In this document: positions 12,057 to 23,888 of the stretch, in pieces | How positions within the stretch are numbered: the first letter of the stretch is position 1 | Layout of the letters: the number at the start of each line of letters is the position of its first letter | NCBI GenBank assembly: GCA_949361645.1 | Contig: OX442416.1 | Location: 9,107,129 to 9,171,128, forward strand | Direction: 5' to 3' | Origin: Spongilla lacustris | Lineage: Eukaryota > Porifera > Demospongiae > Spongillida > Spongillidae | Length of the DNA stretch: 64,000 bases | The notes under the pieces: model-generated | Told to the model about the DNA's origin: nothing | Database searches by the model: none | Seen by the model: only the letters and a program-made list of their open reading frames with translations | Position numbers and translations under genes: made by a program

Positions 12057-15016
12057 TATATTGTGTGAGTGAGTGAGTGTTAGGATAAGTATCATGTTGT
12101 TTGTTTTGTTCATTTATCTTGTAACTTGTGAATTTTGATAATAATAATATACACATGTAGATATACATGTACATTTATGAATAAATAAAACACATTTTAA
12201 TAAATATTGGAAATGTGGAAGTTTACATATCTAAAAATAGATCTATACATGTACTTAATGCATCTGTTCTTGTGGCATGTGTTTAGTGATGCAGTTTGAG
12301 GTGATGTGTGTGGAGTACTAGTAGAGGGACTGTTTGTGCAGTAACTTATGAGTAATCGTATACAATATTAGTTGATAGTTTGAAATGCATTTTGCGTGTG
12401 TCCATTGTGAAGGGAGTTGTGTCCCCATACATGTACATGTATGTATGCAGTCTGCAGCCAAGTAAATGCAAAGCCAAAAATGTGTGTGTGCGTGTCATGT
12501 GTGTTTATTTATGTGTAGGGTTTGTGATTATCCATACACCCCTGTACCGAGTCTTGACGAAAGAACGCAACACTTCACAAAGGAAATAACTTTAGGTAGG
12601 ATTACAACAACAACAAAAAATCAAAGATTTTGAAACTAAAATCCTGAGGTTGGCCAAATATGTTTTTAATTAAAATAAAAAACAGTGAAAAGTTTTTACC
12701 AGTTTAAAGATAAGCGGTTCTTAATGCACACACATACTGTGTGTGTTGTGTGTGTGTATGTGTGTGTGTGTGTGTTTGTGTGTGTGTTATTGAAATGCAT
12801 TCAAGGAATTCATTATAAAAGTGTCATGGGTTTTGTAAGAGCTAATGTTGTGCAGTCTTTTACTTTGTAACAAATTTAGTTTCATATGTGGATGCCCGAT
12901 AGGTCCTGTTTGTAATTGATGAGGAAGTGTGTTATAAAAATAAAAACACATTCTGGGTATGTGTGTGTTTGTGTGTACATGTGTATGTATGTGTATGTAA
13001 CTTCCCATGGTTACATGTAATAGCACTTGAGACATTTCTTCAAGATTCACAAATGTAGATAAATAAAACTGATTTTCTGGTCCTCTCTTTCTAAGCATTT
13101 GAGTTCTTTTCTAAAAGCCTCATCAGTTCTGTGAGAGCTTTTTGCATTCACACACATACACAAGTACACACAGCACACAAACACACACAGTGGAGTAAAG
13201 CTACATCTGGACAATCACATGACATTGCACAATCTCTACCCTAATTAATGCACCTTGCACTTCTCATTAATAAGAACTAAAATACAAATGTGTGGGCCAC
13301 CAGCACTTAGCACCTTCATTCTAACCCTTGTTAAACATTTCACCTCTTTGGCAGCACTGTGTGTGCATGTACATGTTTCTAGTAATGCAATGTATATCCC
13401 AGTGTAATTGACATTTGGGTGGGTACAGTGTGCCAATTGTTGTGTGTCTGGTTTTAATAACTATTAATGATTATTCAAGCACCATTGTAAGTGTATCATG
13501 TTCATTTACATCACCCTTGATCCTTGAGTTAGCAGAAGCAAGCAGCAAACACTCTGGGAAGTCATATATGAAGTACATGGTACAGCCATCAACTGTGCTA
13601 CATACATGTAACAGTCAATTTCACTGCCTGCATACAGTTGTAAGTTCAATGTGCAGTCACAGTTCAAGATATTATTAGAAGTGAAAGAGATAATAAGTAA
13701 ATTGATTATTATTTTTAGTCAGATTTAATTCATGCATGATGTTGCCTTTAATTTTTCTTCTTTTGTTTAAATGGATAAATATGCATGCACACATCCGTGT
13801 TGAATTTTCTAGCTACACATGTACTGTACATGTACATGTACACATGTACATGTATAATGATTGTATTCCTAGTGCTGTGTATATTGTCTTGTAGCTCTGT
13901 ACATCAATACAATGAAGAGGTTCTTATGATAATAACACATCTTAATGTTTTGGATCTCTATATAAATTTTAAATGTAAAAAGACACAGTGGAATATTCAT
14001 TATTCCCATGTTGCAGTACATATCTTGGGACACACTGCAGATATATATCAGCATTAAGAACAATTAGTTAATTCTTTAAATATGTTTACTACCTTTTAAT
14101 CACAGCACAGATGTGACAATATACATGTAGTAATTGAGAATTATGGTACACAGGACATAACCATAGCAACCAGCCTAGCAACAAGGTCCCTATGTGTGTG
14201 CTCCACCATGTGCATGCAACAGTACTTCAGTCATGGGATACATCTTTGAAAAGGATTCATTCATCAACAACAGCATTGCTCCAGCAATAATATGTACAGA
14301 TGGGTATGTTACTGTAGTGTTGAACAGTATTTCACTAAAATATAATTAACTGTACCTGTGTGTCACACAATGATTACTAGCAAAGGTTTTGTAATCAAAC
14401 TACACCTCACATGTACATGTACATGTATAATACATTTTCGACTTGTACAAAAAAAAAACATATCAGTTAAAAGCCATACATATTGATGAGCTAGTTAAGA
14501 TGTATTATAATGGTTATGTCCATTGTGTATTATCATGTATAGATCTCAATTTTTGGAAGAAAAGAAAAAGCTAGCATAAATTGAATTATCTGGAATAAAA
14601 CAGCATATTTTAAGAACCATGAACTTGCACCCACATTTCTGTTACTTTGGGACTTTCTGCTCCTCTCATAATGTCTCCCCAAAAATGTGGAAGTTTACAT
14701 CTACATCACATTGAGTACATTGTTGTACATACACATGTACCATAATAGTCATAAATTGACTCTGGAGTTTGTACATTTACATGTACATGTATCTGTTCTT
14801 GTGGCATGTGTTTAGTGATGCAGTTTGAGGTGATGTGTGTGGAGTACTAGTAGAGGGACTGTTTGTGCAGTACATGTAACTTATCAGTAATTGTATATAC
14901 CTGTACATGTACATGTTTTGTAGTTGATAGTGTGGAATGCATTATGCATGTGTCTTGGGAATGGAGTTGTGTCCCTATATGTATGCAGTCTGCAGCCATG
15001 TAAAGTCAGCCAAAAA

Positions 15017-15131
<115 letters not shown>

Positions 15132-16024
15132 CATTTTACTACCTCCCCCTTCTCCCCCTTTGTGGAAAATTTGGGGGCAGAAGGTTTTCCATTTCTTGAC
15201 TGGTCATTAATTTATCAGCTGATTTCAAAAAACTTCCCAATGGGTATAGGAATTGCGTATGGCAATGCATAAGTGTGTGGCTGTAGGAATTGTACAAAAT
15301 TAAAAATACTTATTAAGAATCTTTTTGTTAATAAATAGCAATCAACACACCAGGCCCTAAAGAAGCACCCTGATGCTTAAACAATGAACACCAACATCGC
15401 AGAATGTAAAATACATGTACTTGTATGTACATGTACTTGTATGTACATGTACTTGTATGTACGATGAAAAAATCAGTTGTATTGTTATACGTGTTACGAC
15501 TTCTATTTGGAATGTTCAATTTAGTTAAAGAGTATACATGTAAGTAGAATCCCTCGCCATTTTATGCATTCATTTTGTAATGTTGAGTTGTTGTCAATAT
15601 GTTGAGTGAAAAAAAGGTTTGTTAGACCTTTGTTTTAAAATGTGTCGTAATTATTATTTGAATAAAAGCTCCTTCGTGAAGGTATTATAAGCAATGTTTA
15701 AACTTCATTAATTATCTGGGGTGAAATAATTACTGTCTTTATCTTCTGTGTAATTAGCTCACAATTTTTCTGCCATAACAAATTTAAGTTTGAAAATACA
15801 AGTTAAAAATCAAGCCCAATGTTTATGTCGTAACTACATGTATCAAGCCAGGATTTTTATGTAAAATAAATCTTTAGGTACATGTATTAAGGATGTCTAC
15901 ATTTGGATAATCCCTGGCTTGATACTGTAGTTACAACATAAACATCATGCTCAATTTTAGAATTTTGTTTTAGGAATTATAACTGAAGCCTTTTAGATAT
16001 ATGTATGGCCCACGACTGCATGTG

Positions 16025-16143
<119 letters not shown>

Positions 16144-16294
16144 CTTGTGGAGGCCTGACAGCTACATTTAGAAACCAATATGACTTGAGTTTAAAATTTT
16201 TTTGTTTGTTCTACACATGTACATATATTTACAGTTGTATATATCAGGATGCCCATGTTGGCGCTTTTTATAATGAATTCCTTAAATGTAATTC

Positions 16295-16410
<116 letters not shown>

Positions 16411-16496
16411 AGTTCTGGGCCCTAAAGAAGCACCCTGATGTTTACAGAAACACCAAAGTTGGTTTTAAAAATGTAAATAAAATACTGTACTTACAT

Positions 16497-16780
16497 GTGT
16501 ATGTGTGTTTTTATGTGTACATGTGTGTGTGTTTGTGTGTGTGTTTGTATGTGTGTGTTTGTGTGTGTGTGTGTTTATATGTGTGTATATGTGTGTTTGT
16601 GTGTGTGTTTGTGTGTTTGTGTGTGTGTGTGTGTTTGTGTGTGTGTTTGTGTGTGTGTCTGTTTATGTGTGCATATGTGTGTGTGTTTTTATGTGTGTAC
16701 ATGTGTGTGTGTTTGTGTGTGTTGTGTGTACATGTGTGTGTGTTTGTGTGTGTTGTGTGTACATGTGTGTGTGTGTGTGG
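16497..16780. repeat. Interrupted (GT)n with TTTGTGTG variants
   Basis: A degenerate GT array with regular TTT and ATAC interruptions. Within it a ~40 bp subunit ending in TTGTGTGTACATGTGTGTGT is tandemly repeated near 16,718-16,770. Confidence 0.9.
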
Positions 16781-17908
16781 TGTATAAAACAGCCTCCTTG
16801 GGTTTTTTGATGTTGATTTTTTTATAACAAAGGTTCTGGAAGAGCTAAGTGGATTTCTTTACAAATTTAGTTTCATGTGGCTAGTTTGTGAGTTTGTTGT
16901 GAAGTGTTAGACAGCTTCATTGGTTCTGTAAGAGCTGCATGTACACGTACATGTATGTTAAAAAAAAAAAGAATTAAGTTGTTATGTGGACACCTGGTAC
17001 AACTTGTATTTGAAATGTTGAATTTAGTTCAGAGTATAAGTAGAAGCCTCGGCATTTTATGCATCTTGAAGATTTTCTAATAAAACCATTGAGTAAAATT
17101 TTGACCTACATGTACATGTACATGTATATGTACACTGTACATGTGTATACACTGTAGATACATATATTTCTTATTGGACACTGTACCTATCAAACTAAGT
17201 TACTCAGCTTAAAAAAGTATTACAAAGCTCTTACAGAGCCCATGAGTTTTAACAACTCAACTTTACCACACATACATGTACATGTGTACAAGTATAGAAA
17301 TCATGAATCAGAATTTCTGAATGCAAGTGAACCTCACATATCATACTGTGTAACACCAGTTGTCAGCCCTAAAGAATCATTCCATTTCTATAAAATAACA
17401 TCTTGACCTACATGTAGATACCACTTATTGGACACCTATCAGGCTGTATGATAACTAAGCTACACACATGTAAAAAAGTTTTACAGAACCCATGAAGTTA
17501 ATTTTAACAATACACGTACAGTAATCTGAATGAGTTGGAATTTTGAATGCAAGTGAATATCACATAGCACCAGTTGTGGGCCATTGTGATGGGTTTTTGT
17601 AAGAGCTAATGTTGTGCAGTGTTTTATTTTGTAAACATATGTGGATGCCCCATACATGTACATGTAGGTCCTGATTGTAATGTGTGTGCATGCATGTGCA
17701 TGTGCAAGTGTGTGTGTTATGGAGTTTTGTAACAGCTAATTTGATGACATTTACATGTACGTGTATTTCTTATGTGGAGGCCTGACAGCTACATGTACAT
17801 GTAGAACCTATACAACTAGTGTTTGTGTTTATTTAAAAAAATAGTCTAGATAGTTGTGTGTATATTTCAGGGAGTGTGTGTGACACTGTTCTTATTAGTT
17901 CCTTTAAT

Positions 17909-17942
17909 TACACACACACACACATACACACACACACACACA

Positions 17943-18003
<61 letters not shown>

Positions 18004-18005
18004 GC

Positions 18006-18038
<33 letters not shown>
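17909..18038. repeat. (CA)n microsatellite
   Basis: About 130 bp of CA repeat with a few ATA, AAG and AAA interruptions, followed by a degenerate copy of the CCTAAAGAAGCA module. Confidence 0.95.
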
Positions 18039-18039
<1 letters not shown>

Positions 18040-18350
18040 GTCCTGGACCCTAAAGAAGCAACTTGATGCTTACTGAATGGACACCAAAATTGAAATAAAG
18101 TACATGTACATCTACTTATTCAGAACAAATGCTCTGCTACGATCTTAAACACCAAACAATATGTGTGTACATGTATGTGCATGCAGTTGGTGTTTTATGG
18201 GTTATTATAAAGAGCTAATTCTTTAACAGTCTTAGTTAATATATAAATGTACAGCCTAGCAACAGCCTACAGCTTCAGTTTGTTATATTTTTGAATTAAT
18301 TGATGTAGAAGGCACTCTGTTGAGTACAATGCCTTATGATTGCATGTATC

Positions 18351-18389
<39 letters not shown>

Positions 18390-18596
18390 AGCATTTATAG
18401 TATTTGCAAAGGTTTGCAAATACTTTAAATGCTCAAATACTATTGCCAATAAGACTCAATCAGACTTTTATGAGCATGATAATACCAGCAATGTGGGGCA
18501 AGGACTGACTTTTAGAAAGCTTAGATACCTGATAAGATAAAATTGCCACAATTGAAGAATACATGTATCTTGTGATATTACATGTATGTTCAACCA

Positions 18597-18740
18597 ACAA
18601 AGCTCTTTTAAGAGCTTACACCTTTGAAAGAAGATTGAACACCTTTCTGATAATCTGCTTCCTGTATATTATCTCATTTACATTGCACACTGGTATTGCA
18701 TTGAAAAATAATGCCATGTTCATTACTTTTACCTAAGCCG
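18597..18740. repeat. Dispersed repeat block, copy 2
   Basis: Second copy of the block at 3407-3560, same orientation, with a few substitutions and a short indel in the AT-rich part. It marks the right-hand limit of the module mosaic that starts near 2.4 kb. Confidence 0.75.
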
Positions 18741-20308
18741 TACACTAATGTGTGCGTACCTCTGTGCGTGTAGGTTGGGGACGTGACGCTTGCACAGATA
18801 GACATTAATAATTAACATGCAGTCAGTCACAGCAATGTGAACTGATTTGATATTTCTTTCCATCTCTCTAAATGTGCAAAGTATGTGATTAATAATGCAT
18901 AGCAAACATTAATTATTACAGCAACTTGTGCATGCATGTGTGCAATTAGATCCAATATACATGTTCACATATATACATTGATATGTGCATGATACCATTT
19001 GAAGCTGAACTAGAATGCTTGTTTCAATGAGCACTGATGACAAAACAACAGTGCACCAACTGCATTGTTGTTTTTATAAAAAAGCCTATACTGTTCTATA
19101 TAATAATGATTACCACATATGTACATGTACATATATGTACTTCACATGGCCTGGTGTAGTGTGATTTTTAAATATACATTCAGGTGTGGAATCTTTCATA
19201 CATGCATTGTACATGTAATTGTTACTATTAAACTATTTCATTAACTACCTCGGTTTAGAAGTTATTCAAATTTGAAATCGATGTAGGGGCCATTGTATCT
19301 TGATTTAGTGGTTTGAATTGATCTCATATGCGGCCACAAAAAATTTGTGTGGCAGGAAGGGATAATCTAACAACACCCACTTAAGCCATGTTCATGAAGA
19401 ACTTCAAATTGGTATAATTTTTCATTGGTTTGTGGTCATCTCACTCAAAATACCTTGGAAACAGTAAACACCTATTTGACGCCTATTTGCGTCTACAGGA
19501 ATTAATCGGTTAATAACTTCTGCCAAGTTGATATTGTTAACATTGATCATGAAGGAAATGTTGGGAGCATTTGGCCATGGATACCTCTACAATGGTATTA
19601 GGTTATAGTGGATTATTAATTAGGTTTTCTTAATTTCTTTGTTTTTAGTTAATTAATTATTCAGATTTAGTGTCTTTACATTAACATCTTAAGCCCGCAT
19701 TATTCAGTTAATTAACTGTTTATCGTGAATTTTCCTTCATTGAGAAACGCCCTACGTAATAGAAATCAATTAATAAACTATTTGTGTAACTAAGGATAGG
19801 TGACAATTGGCACCTGCATGGATACATACATGTACATGCATGAGCTTCACATTCACAATAAAGCCGGGTACGTAGGGCATGGGCACAAAAGGCTCACCTT
19901 GTGCTCAATGTTATAAGCTGCACACCCCTTCAGGCAGTGCTCTTATACTCCTTTCCTCCAAAGCTGCATGCAAAGTTTGTCTATGCACATACACATGTAG
20001 TTCTCTGACCACGTCCTGCTCTGCTTGAGGTAGCATCTGCATGCTAGGGCTAGTCCTACTAGTACAGACCACTCCAATGTTATAGGTTATGTGTATCCCT
20101 GAGAGCATGTGTTGAATTAGCATACAGAATTGCCAACTTTTGAACTAGGTACAGGTGTATATATATGTACTACATCCCACTGCAACATATATGAATGCAC
20201 CATGTGGTGGCATAATATTTTATACAAAAAATATATTCAAACAAAATTCCATGCAATATACCAACACAATACAAAACTACATATACAGACATCATGTACA
20301 TAATAGTG
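18741..20308. other. Intergenic between the THUMPD1-side repeats and the Roc-COR gene
   Basis: AT-rich sequence without AC tracts and with fewer ACATGT runs than the 15 kb to its left. No gene recognised. Several TTAATTAATTA-type runs lie at 19,610-19,780. The end of this stretch would include the 3' UTR of the minus-strand Roc-COR-Death gene whose stop is at 20,309. Confidence 0.5.
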
Positions 20309-20643
20309 TTACTTCTTCAGTCCACCTTCAATGTCATCAGCCAGCACACACAGGCCTATCTTCCTCAACACACCTATCAGTGTTGACCAGGCTACAGGCT
20401 GTGCTCCCTTCCCTTGGAGCCAGCGGCTAAAAATGGCCATGTTGATCTTCTCGGCATCCCTCATGTGTTCATGTTCCAGAGCCTGTACAACAGCTCCAGT
20501 AGTCTCATCCTTCAGAAGGAAGACTCCCATCTTTGAGTATGCAGTTCCCACCAGGGCAGCCACATTGAATGTTGCATATGTTGGAGCCTTGCCAGTGAAG
20601 TGCAGTAACTGGTCTAGGGTGGGGGGTGATGGGGTAGCTTGTT
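20309..20643 (-). CDS. Roco-type protein, last exon: C-terminal Death-like domain
   Basis: After the acceptor TTTCTCTAG the exon opens in phase 1. Its AA completes the G left by the upstream exon to give E. It runs QATPSPPTLDQLLHF to a TAA at 20,309-20,311. A ~90-residue helical module follows, with VVQALEHEHMRDAEKINMAI, then FSRWLQGKGAQPVAWSTLIG and VLRKIGLCVLADDIEGGLKK. The W..G.G..pvtW.tLi..Lr.igl..LAd.Ie pattern is that of Death-superfamily domains at the C-terminus of ANK/Roc-COR proteins in sponges and cnidarians. Such a domain would mediate homotypic signalling contacts. The intron to the previous exon is 344 bp. Confidence 0.75.
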
Positions 20644-20987
20644 CTAGAGAAACAGACCAATGGTGCAGCAAATGATGTCATACTAATAATATCTACATGT
20701 CCACTGGTAATCAAAAGATACACACATGGCCACCCATGTGGCCCCCTTCTGGGATATTCAACATGGCCTGCCCCCGTACATGTATATTTATAAGGGCCTA
20801 AAATAATAATATTCTTTTCTACAAGAAATTCACATAATTGGAGTATACGAATTTTACACTGCCATATGCATAAAATGGTGCATGAAAGTGGATGTTAAAT
20901 GGTGATGATCAAAATGCTTTAAAAAAAAGTAAAAAGATAATACGTTATCTCCATTTTACTAGATATTCCCACAGATACGTAAAGTAC

Positions 20988-22567
20988 CTTCATTCTTTTC
21001 CATCCCAATGAGGTCCAACAGCCGTGGCTCCACCTTCTTCCACTCACTCACTATCACCTGCCTCTCTCTAGTAGAGTCAGCAAGTGTGTTCCCTTTGGTC
21101 TGGATCCTCTTCTTCAACAGAGGGAGCTCAACTGTAGCTGGGGTGTGGTCTGAGGTGGCCTCAGCTGTCAACTCCACCATTTTAACTGATGGACAAAACT
21201 CATCACAGGCCTCTTTAATAACTTTCATAACTGATAACAGATACTTGGGGCTACTCTCATCAGAGGTGGTGATGGTACATGACAGACATCTGGAGTTATC
21301 CTTTATCTCCACCACAGTGGTGATCCCTTCCTCACTCATCCAGCTAATTCCCCTACTCCACACAGTGCATCTACGATTGTGCCCCTTCTGCCCTGCTATC
21401 AAAGATGGCTCCACCTTTGGCAAAGCCCAGCCATGTGCTAGCCTTGTGGAAAGAGCATAGACACAGCGTGGAGAGAAGAACTGATTGATGTCAGCAGTAC
21501 ATATCAGCCAACCAAACCCCCTCTGTGGGATGGTGACACTGGAGGGCATCTCTACACTGACACAAGCTGGAAAAAAAAGAAGAGGACCTAGCGACCAAGT
21601 GGAAGGTGTGTTGGGAGACCCTGCAGGTGTCATGTTGGTGTCCACATTGGTGAGGGTGATTGCTACACATAGTTCAAACGACTTCATGAACTGCACTATC
21701 ATATCAATGTTGTATGTTGGTTCAGGGAAGTGTTGCCTCAGAACAGCTACAGAAATCACTCCAGTGTTGCTGGCGATGGGGAGGTGCTCATTGAAGAACG
21801 AAGGAGCAAACAACACTCCATTCACCTTCTCCAGCAATGCCTCTGGACGAATCACTATCCAGCTATTGGCCTCATCACCATCCAAGAACACAATAAACCC
21901 TTTTTCCGACAGGGTCTTCAGAAGTGGTGTGATCTCCGAGGCCTCAGTTGGCAGAACCTTTGGTTCCTCTTGTCCCAGGATGGTCAAGAGTTGGGGCAGG
22001 GAGATGGCATCCTGGTGTGGAGGGACTTTGTCCATCAAGAAGGCATACACCATGTGGCTATTCAGGGATATGGCAGGGTGTTTGGCTAAGACACTGTCAT
22101 TGGTTAGCCGCAGTGATGACATAAAACTCTTCGTGGAGAGCTGTGGCATTGAGAGCAATGACCCCAACAAAGGTGTGCTTCTTTAGGGCATCCCTAGCCA
22201 CCCTCTCTACAGCCCCACACAGGGACTCCAGCAACCCTCTGTCAGCTATCCCATCGGCATGGGTGCACACCACAATCACAGAGGACTGTTGGGGGCACTT
22301 GTGACAGACGTCTCCAATCATGCCAGACCAGTAATACAACTGTGCAGCTATGTCTTTGAGGTCCAGGAGCAGGTTGAGCAGCATGAGGAAGGTGGAGGGA
22401 GTGAGGGAGATGCCCTCCAAGACAGCACAGTGACTGCTGTAGTACTCACGGTGACCAGCAAGGTCATAGAGCATCATGTTCATCTCTTGATTCTTAATCA
22501 GGTGAGGGACAATACCAGCTGTTAGGAGCTTCACGGGACCAGGGAGGGTAGCACCAGGGGGTTTCCC
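20988..22567 (-). CDS. Roco-type protein exon: partial Roc GTPase plus COR domain (frameshifted)
   Basis: The exon begins after TTCTTAG and reads GKPPGATLPGPVKLLTAGIV in phase 0. Roc motifs follow: LYDLAGHREYYSSH (switch II/G3) and VVCTHAD (G4). The P-loop (G1) is not in this exon. Near 22,138-22,150 the Roc frame (VGVIALNAT) must change to the frame reading QLSTKSFMSSLRLTNDSVLA, which carries the long COR region (KVLPTEASEITPLLKTLSEK, then GVLFAPSFFNEHLPIASNTG). Loss of one CA pair from GCCACACAG-like sequence would explain it. The exon ends in phase 1 at GAATGAAG before GTACTT and splices in frame to the Death-like exon. Roc-COR proteins (LRRK2, DAPK1, MASL1) are GTPase scaffolds. The frameshift makes this a likely damaged copy or an assembly error. 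Confidence 0.75.
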
Positions 22568-22929
22568 CTAAGAAGCATAAGAATACAGTTCATTTTCCTA
22601 TGAAGCTATGAAGATTACTGGCACACATTACATAGCTAGCCTGGCACCCAGACCTTCATCAAGCATGATATTGCAGTACATGTAGCGTGGTAAGCTTGAT
22701 GAGAGCAATGAGCTCAGAGGTAAGTAACTGCCTATGAATCCTGCTTGTTTTGTACTGATAAAGTGAACATCTATTGTGTCCTACACACCTAACATGAGTT
22801 ATTGGCTCCCGGTACTTACTAACGGGAGGGGCCAATCAAATGGGGGAGGAGTATAGAGAATTATGGCAGTAACTCTCATACAGGATTTGTGCAGTTGAAT
22901 GTCATTAAAAATGTCATGCATAATAATAA
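22568..22929. other. Upstream intron sequence of the Roc-COR gene
   Basis: I searched the minus strand here, and on to 26.8 kb, for an exon with a GxxxxGKS/T P-loop and saw none. A short inverted repeat (GGCTCCCGGTACTTACTAAC and GGGAGGGGCC) lies near 22,805-22,840. Confidence 0.45.
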
Positions 22930-23420
22930 ATTAATAATCGTGTATAACTCGTGTACCGAGAAATTTAGAGAGTTTAGTTCGTTGTTGCTATCGAATCAGA
23001 AAGGAAAGTTGATCATTTAAATGTATAGTTCAAGTCCCCAGACCCTTTACTTTAAGAGAACAAAAAAGCTCCCCAGACCGATTCTCCTCCAACAGTTTCT
23101 CCTAAAATACATGTATACATGTATCTCAGGATAGACGTTGAGCGCAAAATGCACCAATGGCTTTAGAGTGTCCTGGAAGAACATCTGCAGGTATTAGATA
23201 TGTAAATGAAGCATGTAACTGATATGTACATGTACATAATCATCACGTATGTCAAAATGCCTTCACGGGAACGAAATAAGAGAGCTACACGATGAAAAGC
23301 GAGAGTACAAATTTAAGTTAGAGTCGAGTTTGGTACAATCATTATCTCTGCGGATCCAGAAAAAAAAATTGAGCGTCTGCTTGTAACAGTTAACATGCAG
23401 ATGTTAAATTGAACCGAGCT
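22930..23420. repeat. Dispersed repeat, copy 1 (copy 2 at 62,440-63,135)
   Basis: Shares an ordered set of segments with 62,440-63,135: CGTGTATAACTCGTGTACC, TTGTTGCTATCGAATCAGAA, TTTAAGAGAACAAAAAAGCT, CCTGGAAGAACATCTGCAG, and finally GAGCGTCTGCTTGTAACAG. In both places an inverted-repeat element lies just downstream. Copy 2 is interrupted by another small element at 62,749, so this copy helps show its unfilled form. Confidence 0.65.
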
Positions 23421-23621
23421 GTGAGCAAGGCAGTGCATTAAGCTTGGCACACGAGTTTCAATTTAGAACAGCTGCTAAGGTAACAGCACTAAACATTATG
23501 TTGCTAGGCTTATATAACAATGGCTGGATTTAGCCATACAAACCCATGTACATGTAATTGTATGTATATGTATGGGCTGTGCAATATAGACACTAATGAA
23601 TGGCACAAGATACATGTATAA

Positions 23622-23880
23622 AAACATTCTCTCTGGTATATAGGATTTGAAGGCAATGGTGGTGAAAAAAGGAAGTTCCGGAACAAGGGAGTGGAGGAGA
23701 TACATGTACATGTACAATAATTATTCCTATATTTAGCAACATAAATGTAATGCCATTGTACAAAGTGCTAAATGTAGGAATAGTTATCGTATCTCCAATC
23801 CCTTGTTTCCTTCCTTTTTTCACCACCATTGCCTTCAAATCCTTCTTAACACTACAAGTAACTTTCTCAGAGAGAATGTT
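23622..23880. mobile_element. Inverted-repeat MITE-like element, copy 1
   Basis: Left arm from about 23,622 (CTCTCTGGTATATAGGATTT, then GAAGGCAATGGTGGTGAAAA). The right arm ends near 23,876 (TTTTCACCACCATTGCCTTC, then AAATCC and TTTCTCAGAGAGAATG). The centre has TATTTAGCA and TGCTAAATG pieces facing each other. It is a fold-back of about 255 bp with no coding capacity. A related copy is at 63,195-63,455 and a half copy near 26,470. Exact ends and target duplication were not resolved. Confidence 0.7.
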
Positions 23881-23888
23881 TGGTTGTT

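Noticed and set aside
20331..22525. Plus-strand frames of 88-233 codons
   Set aside because: Shadows of the minus-strand Roc-COR-Death exons, which have splice phases and recognisable motifs.
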